From the NCBI GenBank assembly GCA_022496185.1, contig WTXG01000267.1:1-47950 (forward strand): a stretch of DNA of 47,950 nt, read 5' to 3'. The notes below the pieces were generated by a model. It was not told the DNA's origin and did no database searches. It saw nothing but the letters and a program-made list of their open reading frames with translations. Below are positions 9,125-19,566 of this stretch, one piece after another. Each line of letters begins with the position of its first letter. The first letter of the stretch is position 1. The DNA is from Multifurca ochricompacta. Its lineage: Eukaryota > Basidiomycota > Agaricomycetes > Russulales > Russulaceae. A program made the translations under genes and the position numbers.

Positions 9125-10259
9125 TCAATCTCCTATGGTGTATGTTTCGTCTGCCATGCATTGGTGTGTGCGCAGGAAGCCGTACAGGCCGTGTCGTCCA
9201 CACTGGCGACATAGATCATACACTGGACAGTTGAGCTCACGATGTCCCGCATTATGTCGCAGACACTTTCCACACCATCCTGAAGGGTTGACAATGGTGG
9301 GAGCAACACCCAGACATCGGAAGATGCAGAACTGACTCCAATGGAGGTTGCTTCGGCAGTGACGGCACCATTTGCAATTAAGGGGACAATTCCAGCTAAT
9401 ATGATACTTGCTGTCACATCGCCAGCAAGTCTCTCCTCGGGGTTCTCGTGGATATGTGGCATCTTGAATCAGTTCGGCAGCAATTGTGGTGCCGCCCCTA
9501 GTGATCGTGGGGGAAGGGGTCATGCATAGGTGTTGGCATACCTCTCAGCAATTGTCTGATATGCGTCCCCTATCTCCAACCTTTTCCAAATCTCCGTCAA
9601 TTCCTGCTCCACTTGGAACATGCCTCTCGTGAGCCTCGTCATTTGCTTTGCATATTCCTTGTACTGGGTATTGAGTGTGGTATGAAGCATGAGGGTTTTC
9701 CGCAGTCTCATTACTTCGGCTTTGAGATGCGGGAGTCGCATGTCATTCAATACCTCGTCGATCGCAAATGCGCGGGGGTCATCAGCTGCAAGGTGTCCCA
9801 GCTGTTTGTCACTCATTGTGTGGTGGAGATGACCTGTGTACTGTTCTTCCAAGTAAACTGGGGCCCCATAGACAGGCCCGTCCTTTTTCATACACCCTGT
9901 GACATCCATCCCTCCATTGGTGTAGAATATGTACTTAGCTATGACCTTTTCTCCATCAGCCATGGTAATTTCGAGGGGGAAGTACATTGAAGAGTTTGGG
10001 TTATTGGCAAAAACGGAAACTTGGGTACATCATCATCTTGTTCCATGTCGAGGAGGTCGTTTGGGTGGGGTTCTTCAGAGTGGGTGAAGTTGTCATTGGG
10101 ATTGGGTGACTGGTTCTTAACACGTTCTTCCGCAGCTTCATAGTCGATGGGAGAGGAGGGACGAGTGGAGGGGTGAGCGGAAGGAAAGGCTTCTACAACC
10201 ACAGTAGTAGCAGTGAAGGCGTCGATGGCAGCAGAGGCAGCAATGAAGGAAGAAGACAT
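9125..10259 (-). pseudogene. ORF3 of G1c: extra zinc-knuckle protein downstream of pol
   Basis: An additional coding region between the chromodomain and the 3' LTR, on the pol strand. It starts with ATG at 10259 (MSSSFIAAS), followed by an acidic and proline-rich stretch. A conserved block follows (YIFYTNGGMDVTGC...VYGAPVYLEE, about 9820-9940), then a likely coiled coil (about 9560-9730). The C-terminus (9125-9430) has two canonical CCHC knuckles in a row, CWRCDSKYHISWNC and CRHCRSNLHWSQFC, then two further Cys/His clusters. In this copy the reading lies in three frames. One change near 9960-9990 looks like a private indel, and the TGA at 9520 is CAA in G1e. G1e has a divergent homolog at 43415-44379 plus 38189-38462. 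Function unknown; RNA or DNA binding is inferred from the knuckles. Confidence 0.75.
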
Positions 10260-10269
10260 ATCGATTTGT

Positions 10270-11560
10270 GGTTAGGACGTTGCTGGTGAAGCGTTGTTCT
10301 GGGGGAGAAAAGTCGGGAGCCTGCTTCCCTTTTAACTATTCTTGGGCGCCTGGGGATGTCATAAGTGGAACTCTGTGATCAGGTCCGGGGCAAAGATATT
10401 CCCAGCTGGTTCCCACGAATGTCAGAGTCTGGGAATCCTTCCACTTGATCAGGTAATGCAGTTTGCGCCCTCGCCTGATAAGTGGAGTTTATAATCTGCT
10501 CCACTTCCCATTCTGCTTCTCCATCAACTAATTCCGGTGGAGGTCTCAGGAAGTTCTCCCCATGAATGGTGTTTCCTTGTATGGTGTCAGGAGCTTTGCG
10601 TGGAAGACTGGGTGGATCTTCCACGTGGGGGGAGTTCGAGTTCATATGACACATCCGATAACTTCCTCATGATTCTGAAAGGCCCATGACTTGGGGTGCC
10701 AATTTAGCTGTGGGGTGTGATGTATGGATGTGCTTCCCTTCCAGCCAAACCTGTTCATTGGCTTGATAAGGTGTGAATTTTGAGGGCTTATCTGATAAGG
10801 TTCATTGTGCTTTAACAGGTTTTCATTGGCGGATTTCAGATCTCGTCCCATTGGTTAAGTCACTGTGAGGTTGTGGGGACATTTGTTGGCTTATCAGTCC
10901 ATGTGGTGCGTGGTACCCAGCCCATGATAAGGGAAAATGGGGGGGTCTTTGTTGTGCCGTTAGGCCAGGAGTTATGCACAAATTCCGCTGTTGCCAGCCA
11001 GTCCCCCAGTCGTCCTGTGTCTGTTGCACCAGAATCGGAGGTATTGCTCCAGCCATTGATTGGTATGCTCTGACTGTCCATCTGTTTGGGGGTGGTAGGC
11101 TGTCGAGATGTTTTGCTGTATGTCCAGAACCTTGCATAATGCTCTGGTGAACGTCAAGGTAAAGCATGGGTCTCGGTCAGAGATGATCTTTTCTGGGAGG
11201 CCATAATGCCAGTAGACGTGGTGAGATAGAGTTTGGCCACTCCTTCAGCTGTGATGGACTCCTTACATGGTATGAAGAGTGCTGCTTTGGAGCAGTTGTG
11301 GTCTGTGATGGTCAAAATGGAGTCAAAGCCTTTAGAGTTGGGTAGTTTGACTATGAAATCCATGGCGATCATCTGGAATGGCAGAGATGTAGTGGGGGTG
11401 ATGGGAGCATCACCGGAGGATGCGGGTGTGTGTTTACTTTGTTAGCCTGGCAGTCTGCGCATCCCTTCACGTAGTCTTCAACATCTTTTTTCATGTTGGG
11501 CCACCATAGTCGCATTTGGCAAGAGCATAAGTGTTGGCAATGCCTGGGTGACCAGCAGAG
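10270..11560 (-). pseudogene. pol: G1c integrase core, C-terminus and chromodomain, frameshifted
   Basis: Reading leftward: zinc-binding remnant (about 11440-11560), the catalytic core beginning MIAMDFIVKLP (about 11300-11372), and the later core motif YHPQTDGQSE with its Glu (about 11090-11120). Next come remains of the C-terminal module and a chromodomain (EWEVEQI near 10490-10520, then HYLIKWK in a shifted frame near 10450). At least three frame changes are needed. Together with the open RT this shows a formerly standard chromovirus-type pol, now broken. Confidence 0.75.
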
Positions 11561-12439
11561 GGGAGGTTGTGGTGAAAATGGATCACCCCCCTCTTAATGT
11601 TGTCGCCACCGGTGACAACAAGTCGGTCTCCATCTTTCCACCAAAGACCATTAATCTCTTTCAGGTTATGTCATCTGCCCACGAGCGCATAGTTCTGGGT
11701 TCATGTTTTGTGAGACTTGTGCCCACAGGTCCATATCATGAAGGCTGACTATGGCTGTCTTTGCGAACACCTCTTCTGGGAGGACGATTACATGGTCATT
11801 GTCATCTTCCCCTGTGTGCATGTCTGGCCTTCGTGATAATGCATCCGCTCGCACATTTGACTTCCTGCAATGTGCTTCAGGGTAAAGTCATACTCTTCAA
11901 GCTCTAGGACCTCTCGTGCTACACGTCAGCTGATTTTGTGGGGCTCCTTCCAGTACAACAGGTTAGAATGATCCATGTAGATAACTGTTTTGTACGGATT
12001 TCCTGCAAGGTATGGCCGCCAATGCCGTAGTGCTTTGACTATGGCTAGAGTTCCCGATCCCAAATGTCATAATTTCACTCGGCGGATGAAAAGGTTTCTG
12101 AGTAGTACAGTAGCCCACAAAACCGTTCCAATGTTTGGCCATCCTGGAGAGATTGACCTACCACACAATGAGAATAATTTCCAAAATTAGTAGAAATTAG
12201 TAGATGATAGTGTAGCATCTAAGCTTCAATTAGAGCCTATATTAATGTCAATTGAGTCAGTGGTTCATGATATATAAAATGTTTTGTGAGGCATTATCAT
12301 TGGAACGGTTTTGTGGCCAACATGTGAGATGACAAAACCGGTATCTGGTGGTCATGCAAATGCATTGACAGTCATGTGACAATGTTAAATAAGTTAAACA
12401 TACACCAAATAATCATCAAGAACACTTGCTTCTTACCAT

Positions 12440-12800
12440 GCATGCCCTCTCTGCTGCCAAAAGGACTCACATTGTCTCCCTCCTCACTTCAGGCAAATCT
12501 GCCCTTAAAGTGTCAACTATGACTGGCCATGGCACTATTATCATCTCAAGATGGGTCATAAATACTGCCCTTACCATCCCAAGTCAAATGGAGGGAGACC
12601 AAGGAAGCTGACAGAGAGAAATGCTCAGCATGCTGTTTGCCTTATCTCCTCTGGCAGGGCAGACACAGATGTGGAAGTGACTAGAGCACTTCAGAAGTTG
12701 TTAATGGGTTCCTCTATCAACATAATATGCCCATCCATTCTCCCATCAAGTTTTCAAGCCATAACTGGCCCCTCCCATATCATACACCCCCATTCCATCA
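12440..12800 (+). pseudogene. Tc-B transposase N-terminal fragment, left arm
   Basis: Encodes a Tc1-type DNA-binding N-terminus: HALSAAKRTHIVSLLTSG is the first helix-turn-helix, followed in a shifted frame by GGRPRKLTERN (the GRPR-like linker) and part of the second HTH. The sequence then joins 3' terminal-repeat sequence near 12806 without any catalytic domain. The same segment recurs inverted at 13017-13399. A truncated product could at most bind transposon ends. Confidence 0.75.
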
Positions 12801-13016
12801 TAAGTGCAATAGGCCACAAAACCAATCCAATGACATTGCTACACAAAACATTTTATATATCATGAACCACTGACTCAATTGACATCAGTATAGGCTCTAA
12901 TTGAAGCTTAGCTGCTACACTATCATCTACTAATTTCTACTAATTTTGGAAATTATTCTCATTGTGTGGTAGGTCAATCTCTTCAGGATGGCCAAACATT
13001 GGAATGGTTTTGTGGG

Positions 13017-13399
13017 TTACTGTATGATGGAATGGGGGTGTATGATATGGGAGGGGCCAGTTATGGCTTGAAAACTTGATGGGAGAATGGATGGGCATAT
13101 TATGTTGATAGAGGAACCCATTAACAACTTCTGAAGTGCTCTAGTCACTTCCACATCTGTGTCTGCCCTGCCAGAGGAGATAAGGCAAACAGCATGCTGA
13201 GCATTTCTCTCTGTCAGCTTCCTTGGTCTCCCTCCATTTGACTTGGGATGGTAAGGGCAGTATTTATGACCCATCTTGAGATGATAATAGTGCCATGGCC
13301 AGTCATAGTTGACACTTTAAGGGCAGATTTGCCTGAAGTGAGGAGGGAGACAATGTGAGTCCTTTTGGCAGCAGAGAGGGCATGCATGGTAAGAAGCAA
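13017..13399 (-). pseudogene. Tc-B transposase N-terminal fragment, right arm
   Basis: Inverted duplicate of the left-arm fragment; the translations match residue for residue over most of their length. It is cut at position 13020 by the terminal repeat of the left unit. The two arms would form a long hairpin if transcribed through. Confidence 0.75.
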
Positions 13400-14190
13400 G
13401 TGTTCTTGATGATTATTTGGTGTATGTTTAACTTATTTAACATTGTCACATGACTGTCAATGCATTTGCATGACCACCAGATACCGGTTTTGTCATCTCA
13501 CATGTTGGCCACAAAACCGTTCCAATGATAATGCCTCACAAAACATTTTATATATCATGAACCACTGACTCAATTGACATTAATATAGGCTCTAATTGAA
13601 GCTTAGATGCTACACTATCATCTACTAATTTCTACTAATTTTGGAAATTATTCTCATTGTGTGGTAGGTCAATCTCTCCAGGATGGCCAAACATTGGAAC
13701 GGTTTTGTGGGCTACTGTATGCCATGGGGTGAAGTGCTTGCAAACTGTCCCTTTGATACAACACTGCCCCATTCGTGAAGTGGGAGGCGTCCACTTCTAA
13801 CTCGAAGGGGCGGCTCAGGTCAGGTTGGATAAGTACTGGTTCTGAGCCAACTAGGTCTCGAATCCATTTGAATGCTTGTTGTTGTTCGGCACTCCAACGC
13901 CATGGCACATCCTTTTTCAGGAGGTCGTTTAAGGGTCGTGCTATGCCCGAGAATCCTTTAACGAAATGCCAGTAGAAGTTACAGAATCCAATAAAGGATC
14001 GGACATCCTTGACACAAGTTGGCATTGGCCATTCCCGAATTCCTTGTACCTTGACAGGGTCCATGCGCACTTGTCCTCCCTCCAGGATCACTCCTAAGTA
14101 CTCAACGCTTTGCTGTTCAAAGGAGCACTTTGCAGGTTTGAGGTACAAATCATGCTCGTGCAATATATCTAGCACCTGATGTACTCGTTC

Positions 14191-15453
14191 TCAGTGGCGA
14201 TCTAAATCGTTGGTGGTGGCAACCAGGATGTCATCCATATAGACTACCACTTCGCCAGTAAGGATAAGATCTCGAAAGATATGATTCATCATGGATTGGA
14301 ATGTTGCTGGTGAATTCGTAAGCCTGAAGAACATGACATTCGGTTTGAACAAGCCTTGGTTTGTCTTGAATGCCACTTTGCATTGGTCACCTTCCTTGAT
14401 TCTAACATTGTTGTAACCCCAGCATACATCCATTTTTGAAAAGAGGGATTTATCCCGCATGGTGTCGATAAGTTCGGAAATGAGGGGCAGGGGATAGGCA
14501 TTCTTCACAGTGTACATATTAATTTTCCAGTAGTCCTGAACTGGTTGTAGCTTGCCATCCTTCTTTTTGATGAAGAAGAAGGGTGAGGCATACTGCGACT
14601 TGGACGGGCGAATGTATCCCTTGGCTAAGTGTTCTTCGAGGAATTCAGTAAGTGCCACCTGCTCAGTTTGGGACAGCGGATAGACTTTGCAGTCTATAGC
14701 AGCTGGCGTGTCTGGGAGGAGGTCAATGGCATGGTCCCATGGTCGCTCTGGGGGAAAGTGATGTGATTCTTCCTCAGAGAATACCCTCCAGTGCCGCTGA
14801 TAGACACTTGGCACTACGTCATGGTAAGTCTTCTCAGCTTGTCCCTGCATGGCCTTCTGGGCAAGTTCTGACACTTTGGTGACATAACATTGACCAGGGT
14901 CATCCCCTTCTTCTGTTCGTGTAGTCCTGATTACTGGATGCCTGATCGCATAATCGTAACCCAGTGATGTGATAATGGTTGGATATGAGTCCTTATCCAT
15001 GGTCGCATCAGCCCAGTTAATCTTTGGTTTGAAGGCAGCAAGCCACGGATATCCCAAGATAAGATCTTCATCTCCTAGGTCCGTAATTAAGAAGCGAATG
15101 ACCTTCGTTGTCTCTCCAACCTGGACATTCAGGTCCACGTAGTGGGTGATCTTTCCGGTGCGATTGGCTGTTCCGTCAATATTCCAAATGTTCTTCTCCT
15201 GGGGAAGTGCCAGCCTTCCCAGACCCATTGTTCTGATCAGTCGTGGATGAATGAAATTGTCTGTGGCTCCAGAGTCCACTAAGATATCTCGGTCGGCCGT
15301 CCTCTGTGTAGTTTCAAAATGAACTGGTATTTTTAACGACTTGAATCGACTAGCATACACAGAGGTGACATGGAGTGCTCTTGCCCAGGCCGATGGGTTT
15401 GAGCCTAACAAAAATCCTTTTTCGTAAATGCCTTTTCTACCAAAATGGCGCAC
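14191..15453 (-). CDS. pol: G1c protease-reverse transcriptase segment
   Basis: A 420-codon open stretch, equivalent to 3169-4431. The protease site LVDSGAT is at residues 58-64. RT covers about residues 240-420, with SKMDV at 339-343 and an intact YMDD at 405-408, unlike G1b. The frame begins about 49 nt before the end of gag and lies in the -1 register to it. A TGA after the YMDD region cuts it from the rest of pol. The enzyme would lack the RT thumb, RNase H and integrase, so it is unlikely to work alone. Confidence 0.85.
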   Translation of the reverse strand: MRHFGRKGIYEKGFLLGSNPSAWARALHVTSVYASRFKSLKIPVHFETTQRTADRDILVDSGATDNFIHPRLIRTMGLGRLALPQEKNIWNIDGTANRTGKITHYVDLNVQVGETTKVIRFLITDLGDEDLILGYPWLAAFKPKINWADATMDKDSYPTIITSLGYDYAIRHPVIRTTRTEEGDDPGQCYVTKVSELAQKAMQGQAEKTYHDVVPSVYQRHWRVFSEEESHHFPPERPWDHAIDLLPDTPAAIDCKVYPLSQTEQVALTEFLEEHLAKGYIRPSKSQYASPFFFIKKKDGKLQPVQDYWKINMYTVKNAYPLPLISELIDTMRDKSLFSKMDVCWGYNNVRIKEGDQCKVAFKTNQGLFKPNVMFFRLTNSPATFQSMMNHIFRDLILTGEVVVYMDDILVATTNDLDRH

Positions 15454-16917
15454 ACTTCCTCACTCTCTTTCATCATATTAGCCCATATATCCTGGGCCTT
15501 CTCCTCTTTTGACCTTTTGTCCACAGTGGGCGGGTTATTCTGAATGGGGCTTTCTGATGTGATGGTCGCCGTAGCAGCGCGTACCCCCTTCTTGGGACAA
15601 TCCCGAGACATATGTCCTAACGCTCTGCAGCGAAAGCATCATCCTTCCTTCATTAATGTCTGTTGCTCATCTTCCGTGAGTGCTGCCCGAGCTCGGGCTC
15701 AATCCACAGAGGTATCCATAGCGTTTGGATCCCGCTGGGTATGCTGGGCAGGTTTTACTCCGAAGGTGGCCTTCCACTGATCTCGGGTTTTTCCCTTCTT
15801 GGTGTCAACCCCAAATCGTGTCTGGAAGTCCAGGTAGTCTTGTTGTTGCCATCGGGCAGCATCAACCCAGGTGTCCCAATCATGAGGATGATGGAACTGT
15901 ATAATGTTTTTGACTAGCAGGTTGGGCAGCCCCTGCGAGAAGAGGTCTAATGTGGCTTCCTCATCTGTGTCGTAGCTGGCTCTATTGGCCAGACTTCTGA
16001 ACTTGGCGACGTATGCATCTAATTCACCTTTCTCCATTCTGAGGGATTTCAACTCCCAGGCTGCCTTCTGCTTGGCCTGCCCGTCTGTAAAAGCATCTTT
16101 GAACCTCTCAGCGATGGTCTCCCAAAGGCCTTCGCTTGTGGTATGACGCCTGCTCTCAACTTGTTCGTTCAGCCACTCCAACTGTTCCATGGTCCAGTCA
16201 TCCACTGCGTCCCCTTGGATTAAGGAGAGGAACAGATTGGCACACTGGAACAGTTGACAATCTGTGGGACATCATGGTTGAAGTTCTTGAAGGTCGTGAA
16301 CTCCAACATGAATTTCTTGCTTTGTGAGCGGTCTCCTGTGAACGTCTGGGGTAGCACTCCTGACAGTTGTCCCGACGGGGGAGGAATGTTTGGTGGTGCC
16401 ACCATGGGAGCTGGCAGGGCAGGATCTGGAAGCTGGGCGGCAATGGTAGACATGGGTTGGTGGGACAGGGTGATAGTTCGTGTAGACTGTGTCAATATCT
16501 GTGGAGTTGTCAAAGCAGGGGCTCTGATCCTGACAACTTCCAGTGCAACCAGAAACGTAGATGCTGCTAATGCTGGTGCTTCTTCTTCACTGGGTTCTTC
16601 TACATACTCTTCTGGTTCAGAGTCCGTGACAATGGCCAGAGGGTTTTCTCTCCACGGGCCTAGTCCAAATTTGGGTGGGGTGGGTCCTGTAGTGACCCAA
16701 GAGTGTCGGCTTTCCAAGTATTGGATACAATACCAAACTCTTTTCTCGTCATCGTATTCTACCGGTTGGTATCTTCTGTTGTGATAGACGTAGTATCCAA
16801 ACTCGGTTTCAAAGTCTTTCCAGGCGGCAGAGCCAAGTACTTGTTGTGAAAGATTATTCTTGTCTCTGCGCTTGATGAGCTCTTCTCAGAAGAGGGTCTG
16901 ACTGTGGCTAGAAGCCA
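15405..16917 (-). pseudogene. gag: G1c Gag, broken
   Basis: Homolog of the open G1a gag. The start position near 16915 carries GTG. Lesions: TGA near 16887 and 15697, another within the zinc-knuckle lead-in near 15640, and a small deletion near 16250 that shifts frame. The longest open piece (15699-16205) holds the gag domain. The knuckle CFRCRALGHMSRDC is at about 15590-15635. The stop codons fall where G1a has Arg or is open, as expected from CGA to TGA. Confidence 0.85.
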
Positions 16918-16937
16918 CTGTGGGAGACTCGACTTGA

Positions 16938-17519
16938 TGTTACATCCAGTGTGGGACATTCCGCACGACTTGTGCGACAGTGTTGGTCAAGGGTTTCAGA
17001 TAAGAGGTCAATAAGACCTCTTGGAGTTTCAAGGGGACAAGTCAAAGTCAAAGGGGCTGTTCCCTAAGATGATGTTGAATGGAAAGTGCCGAAAGCACTG
17101 AGACAGACGGGTCAAAGGATTCAAGGGGAAGTCCGAAAGACAAACACCAATGTATTCAATAAGTCGAGTCTGAAGTCTACAGTGTAGCTAGGACGGACTT
17201 ATATACATAAACAGACAGGCGTCTATAGATAAGGATAACAGAGTCATGTGGGCCCAAAGATACAAAAGCGGAGGGCATAAAGCCTGGCTTCTGATAGGGA
17301 ATTAAGTAAGTGTCCAATTGTAGAGATAAGCAGATAAGAGAAGGTAATCATGAGCAAACAGTAAGTACATAAGTCCAAACAACGGTCACGGGGATGGAAG
17401 CAATGCATGTGAGGGGTCCCAGGAGGGAGACGTAATGAGGAAGTGGAGGGTCAGTGGGCAAGTGGGATCCCTGTTGGGAAGAGTGAAGAAAATAGGGCTG
17501 CTAGGCCCTGTTCGTAACA
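16938..17519 (-). repeat. 5' LTR of G1c
   Basis: 582 bp, TGTTAC...GTAACA on the plus strand, paired with 8455-9036. The right flank AAGGG (17520-17524) is the second arm of the target duplication. Confidence 0.95.
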
Positions 17520-17576
17520 AAGGGGCTGTTCCCTAAGACAGTGTTGAATGGAGAAGTGCCAGAAGCACTGAGACAG
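17520..17576 (-). repeat. Old LTR L0, piece 2
   Basis: Continues L0 from 8454: GGGCTGTTCCCTAAGAC and AGTGCCAGAAGCACTGAGAC are standard G1 LTR blocks. It ends with GACAG, the left target duplication of the next insertion. Confidence 0.85.
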
Positions 17577-18170
17577 TGTAATGCCTGGTGTGGGTGTTCA
17601 GCATGACATGTGACTTAGTCACATAGTGTAACTATGAGTTCTAGTGTGCACTGTGTTTCAAGTGTACAGAGTTGGATGAGAAGTCAATACCAAGGAGCTA
17701 ATCCCTTAGTACTGGTGAGCAGAAGAGTGCCAGAAGCACTGAGACATTTCAGAGCCAGGTCTTAGAGATTACCCAGAAGGTAAGGCACCAAGTCAATTAA
17801 GAAGTCAAGTCTGAGGTATACAGGCTATCTACATGGGCCTTATATACATAATAGGAATTGGAGTCTGAATTGGGGTTAGGTACTTGGCATATCAACAAAG
17901 TCATAATTTAGCTATAAGGGGAAATGGAGCAGGGGTGGGCCAGGTGAGAATATATGTAGACATATCCAGTATAGTCGTGATTCTGGTGGGAAAATATGTA
18001 AGAGTCCTGATGTAAAGTACAAGTCATAGATAAGCACAGCACAAGTAAGAGATAAGGAGCAAATAGGTACAAAGGTGATCACAGCCACAGTCAACAAGGC
18101 CTCAACACAACCAAACAGACAGTCACATGATCAAGAAGAGAAAAGAGATGACATAGTGGGGTTTGTAACA
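17577..18170 (-). repeat. Solo LTR of a G1-related Gypsy (TSD GACAG)
   Basis: A 594-bp LTR (TGTAATGCC...TTTGTAACA) flanked by GACAG at 17572-17576 and 18171-18175. It shares short blocks with G1 LTRs (AGAAGCACTGAGAC, TTATATACATAA) but is clearly a different subfamily. No internal sequence is attached, so it is a solo LTR left by LTR-LTR recombination. Strand is inferred from the order of the shared blocks. Confidence 0.9.
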
Positions 18171-18504
18171 GACAGTCTAGTTGGATTCAAGGGACTTGTC
18201 CAGAAGACAAACACCAATGTATTCAATAAGTTGAGTCTAAGGTCTACAGGGTAGATATGATGGACTTATATATGTAAGTAAAGGGTGATTATCTAAGATG
18301 TTATCATGGAGAAGAGTGGGGCCTGAATATCCAGAAGTGGAGGGTGTAGAGCCTGGCTTCTGATAGGGAATTAAGTAAGTGTCTGGTCATAGAGATAAGG
18401 AGATAAACAGATAAGAAATGCAATCAACAAGGGCAAACATAGCATAAACAAATACAAGTGCAATCACAGGGACAAGTCACAGGGATAGGCATAGGAAGGG
18501 GATG
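18171..18504 (-). repeat. Old LTR L0, piece 3
   Basis: Resumes the G1 LTR after the solo LTR: AACACCAATGTATTCAATAA and TTCTGATAGGGAATTAAG blocks are present. It ends at AGGGGATG (18497-18504), the left target duplication of hAT-D. The remaining L0 bases follow at 27628. Confidence 0.8.
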
Positions 18505-18734
18505 TAGTGATTGTCAAGGGTTTTCATACCCATGTGGGTAAGCACCACAGGTTTTGCTGGGTACAGATACAGGTATATGGCTCCCAACCCATGGAAACCT
18601 GTACCTGCATGGCAGGTTTGGTGGGTATAGGTGCCAACTATGCATTGACAAGATCAGTAGAAATTCTAAGATAAAACACATCTGCAGCCACAAAAATAAA
18701 AGATCTCATCTGATGTATGCTACAGGGTATTTTT

Positions 18735-19244
18735 TGTCAAACAATCATGCTGCTGGTTATACTGACTGTGGTTAGTAGCAGGTTAGGCTAGAAAGACAAG
18801 TATACTTCAGAGGTAGAAGAAACTCTGTATTACTATTCTACTGACCTAGAAAGACAAGTATCTACAAGAGACATTAGCCAAAGGTATGATAGAAAGTATA
18901 GTAGAACTTACACTTCAGAGGTAGAAGAAACTCTGAAGTGGAAGGGACAAAACAGACACCCTTATATACCCATAGGGGCCAGGGGAAATGGTCTGTGCGC
19001 ACTGGGAATAAGTCCACAAGTGCCAGACAATAAACAATGAGGGATAAAGGCCATTGGCCAAAGAAGAATCACATGCTATACTGCACATTACTAAGTCCAT
19101 CACTAATCAGCTGAGTAAGGTGAGAAAAAATGTAATAAAGATAACATAAAAAGTCCGAAACTCCGGAATCTAATCTAATCTTATCTACAGCTGAAGCGAA
19201 CCTTAGATGCCTGAAGCATTTTCCAGACATGTCCTGTGTCAACA
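18735..19244 (-). repeat. Cop-A solo LTR (TSD TTTTT)
   Basis: A 510-bp LTR, minus orientation, homologous to 28319-28835. TTTTT lies on both sides (18730-18734, 19245-19249). On the minus strand it carries the intron-like segment (18862-18911, 50 nt) and, downstream, the joined copy of its flanks (18788-18827). The second exon piece reads ATACTTGTCTTTCTAG at both places, unlike the Cop-A element at 28319. Confidence 0.95.
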
Positions 19245-19566
19245 TTTTTAAATATGTTCTAGTATTATCATATGAAATATCAAAGCAGATCAACAGTGTG
19301 ATGTAAAATAAAAGTGTTATCAGTGATCCACTTCTTGAAAATCATGATGCATCTGTTTTATTAACATGCAATCAATTCTGCCAGTCTGGCACTATCTAAA
19401 ATAATCTCTAGACTACTTTAGACTATAATATAATTGAATTATCAAATTAGTTTACTGAAACAAGGCCCATGTGTATCTACAAGCTGCATGGGGCAGCAAC
19501 TACATTGCATTGCATGGTGGTCTGACCTCCTTCCTATTAAGGAAGGTTGACTTAAATGCACCAGGA

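Larger units (their letters stand above)
12108..13717. mobile_element. Tc-B: inverted Tc1-like transposon pair (TSD TA)
   Basis: A 1610-bp insertion bounded by CAGTAGCCCACAAAACCG and its reverse complement, flanked by TA on both sides, in G1c RNase H. Left unit (12108-13020): a TIR-bounded deletion derivative with the N-terminal part of a Tc1-like transposase on the plus strand. Right unit (13021-13717): the inverted 5' half of the same element, meeting the left unit at a TA. Both arms encode the same helix-turn-helix region; neither contains the DDE catalytic domain. A third piece of the family is at 45361-45680. Confidence 0.9.
11561..14190 (-). pseudogene. pol: G1c RNase H and end of RT, split by Tc-B
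   Basis: RT end and RNase H lie at 13718-14190 and continue at 11561-12107 once Tc-B is removed. The longest open piece, from 14175 down into the insertion, reads VLDILHEHDLYLKPAKCSFEQ, then the RNase H stretch FELEVDASHFTNGAVLYQRD. The join of ...GAGTAGTA and TGCCATGGGG matches uninterrupted G1b (near 2695-2705). A TGA at about 14188 separates it from the upstream RT frame, at a place where Arg (CGA) is expected. Confidence 0.75.
8455..17519 (-). mobile_element. Complete Gypsy element G1c (TSD AAGGG)
   Basis: Full-length minus-strand element of 9065 bp including a 1610-bp Tc-B insertion. Both LTRs are 582 bp. AAGGG flanks it at 8450-8454 and 17520-17524. Right to left: 5' LTR, gag, protease-RT, RNase H (broken by Tc-B), integrase with chromodomain, an extra ORF3, polypurine tract, 3' LTR. 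LTR differences (about 20 mismatches at about 15 places) all fall at CpG sites by my alignment. Coding frames carry TGA stops and frameshifts, so it is not autonomous. Confidence 0.95.

Noticed and set aside
9520..9523. ATGA stop-start overlap in G1c ORF3, like a coupled termination-reinitiation site
   Set aside because: The TGA aligns with a CAA codon in the divergent copy G1e; both derive most simply from CGA. The overlap is therefore probably a decay artefact.
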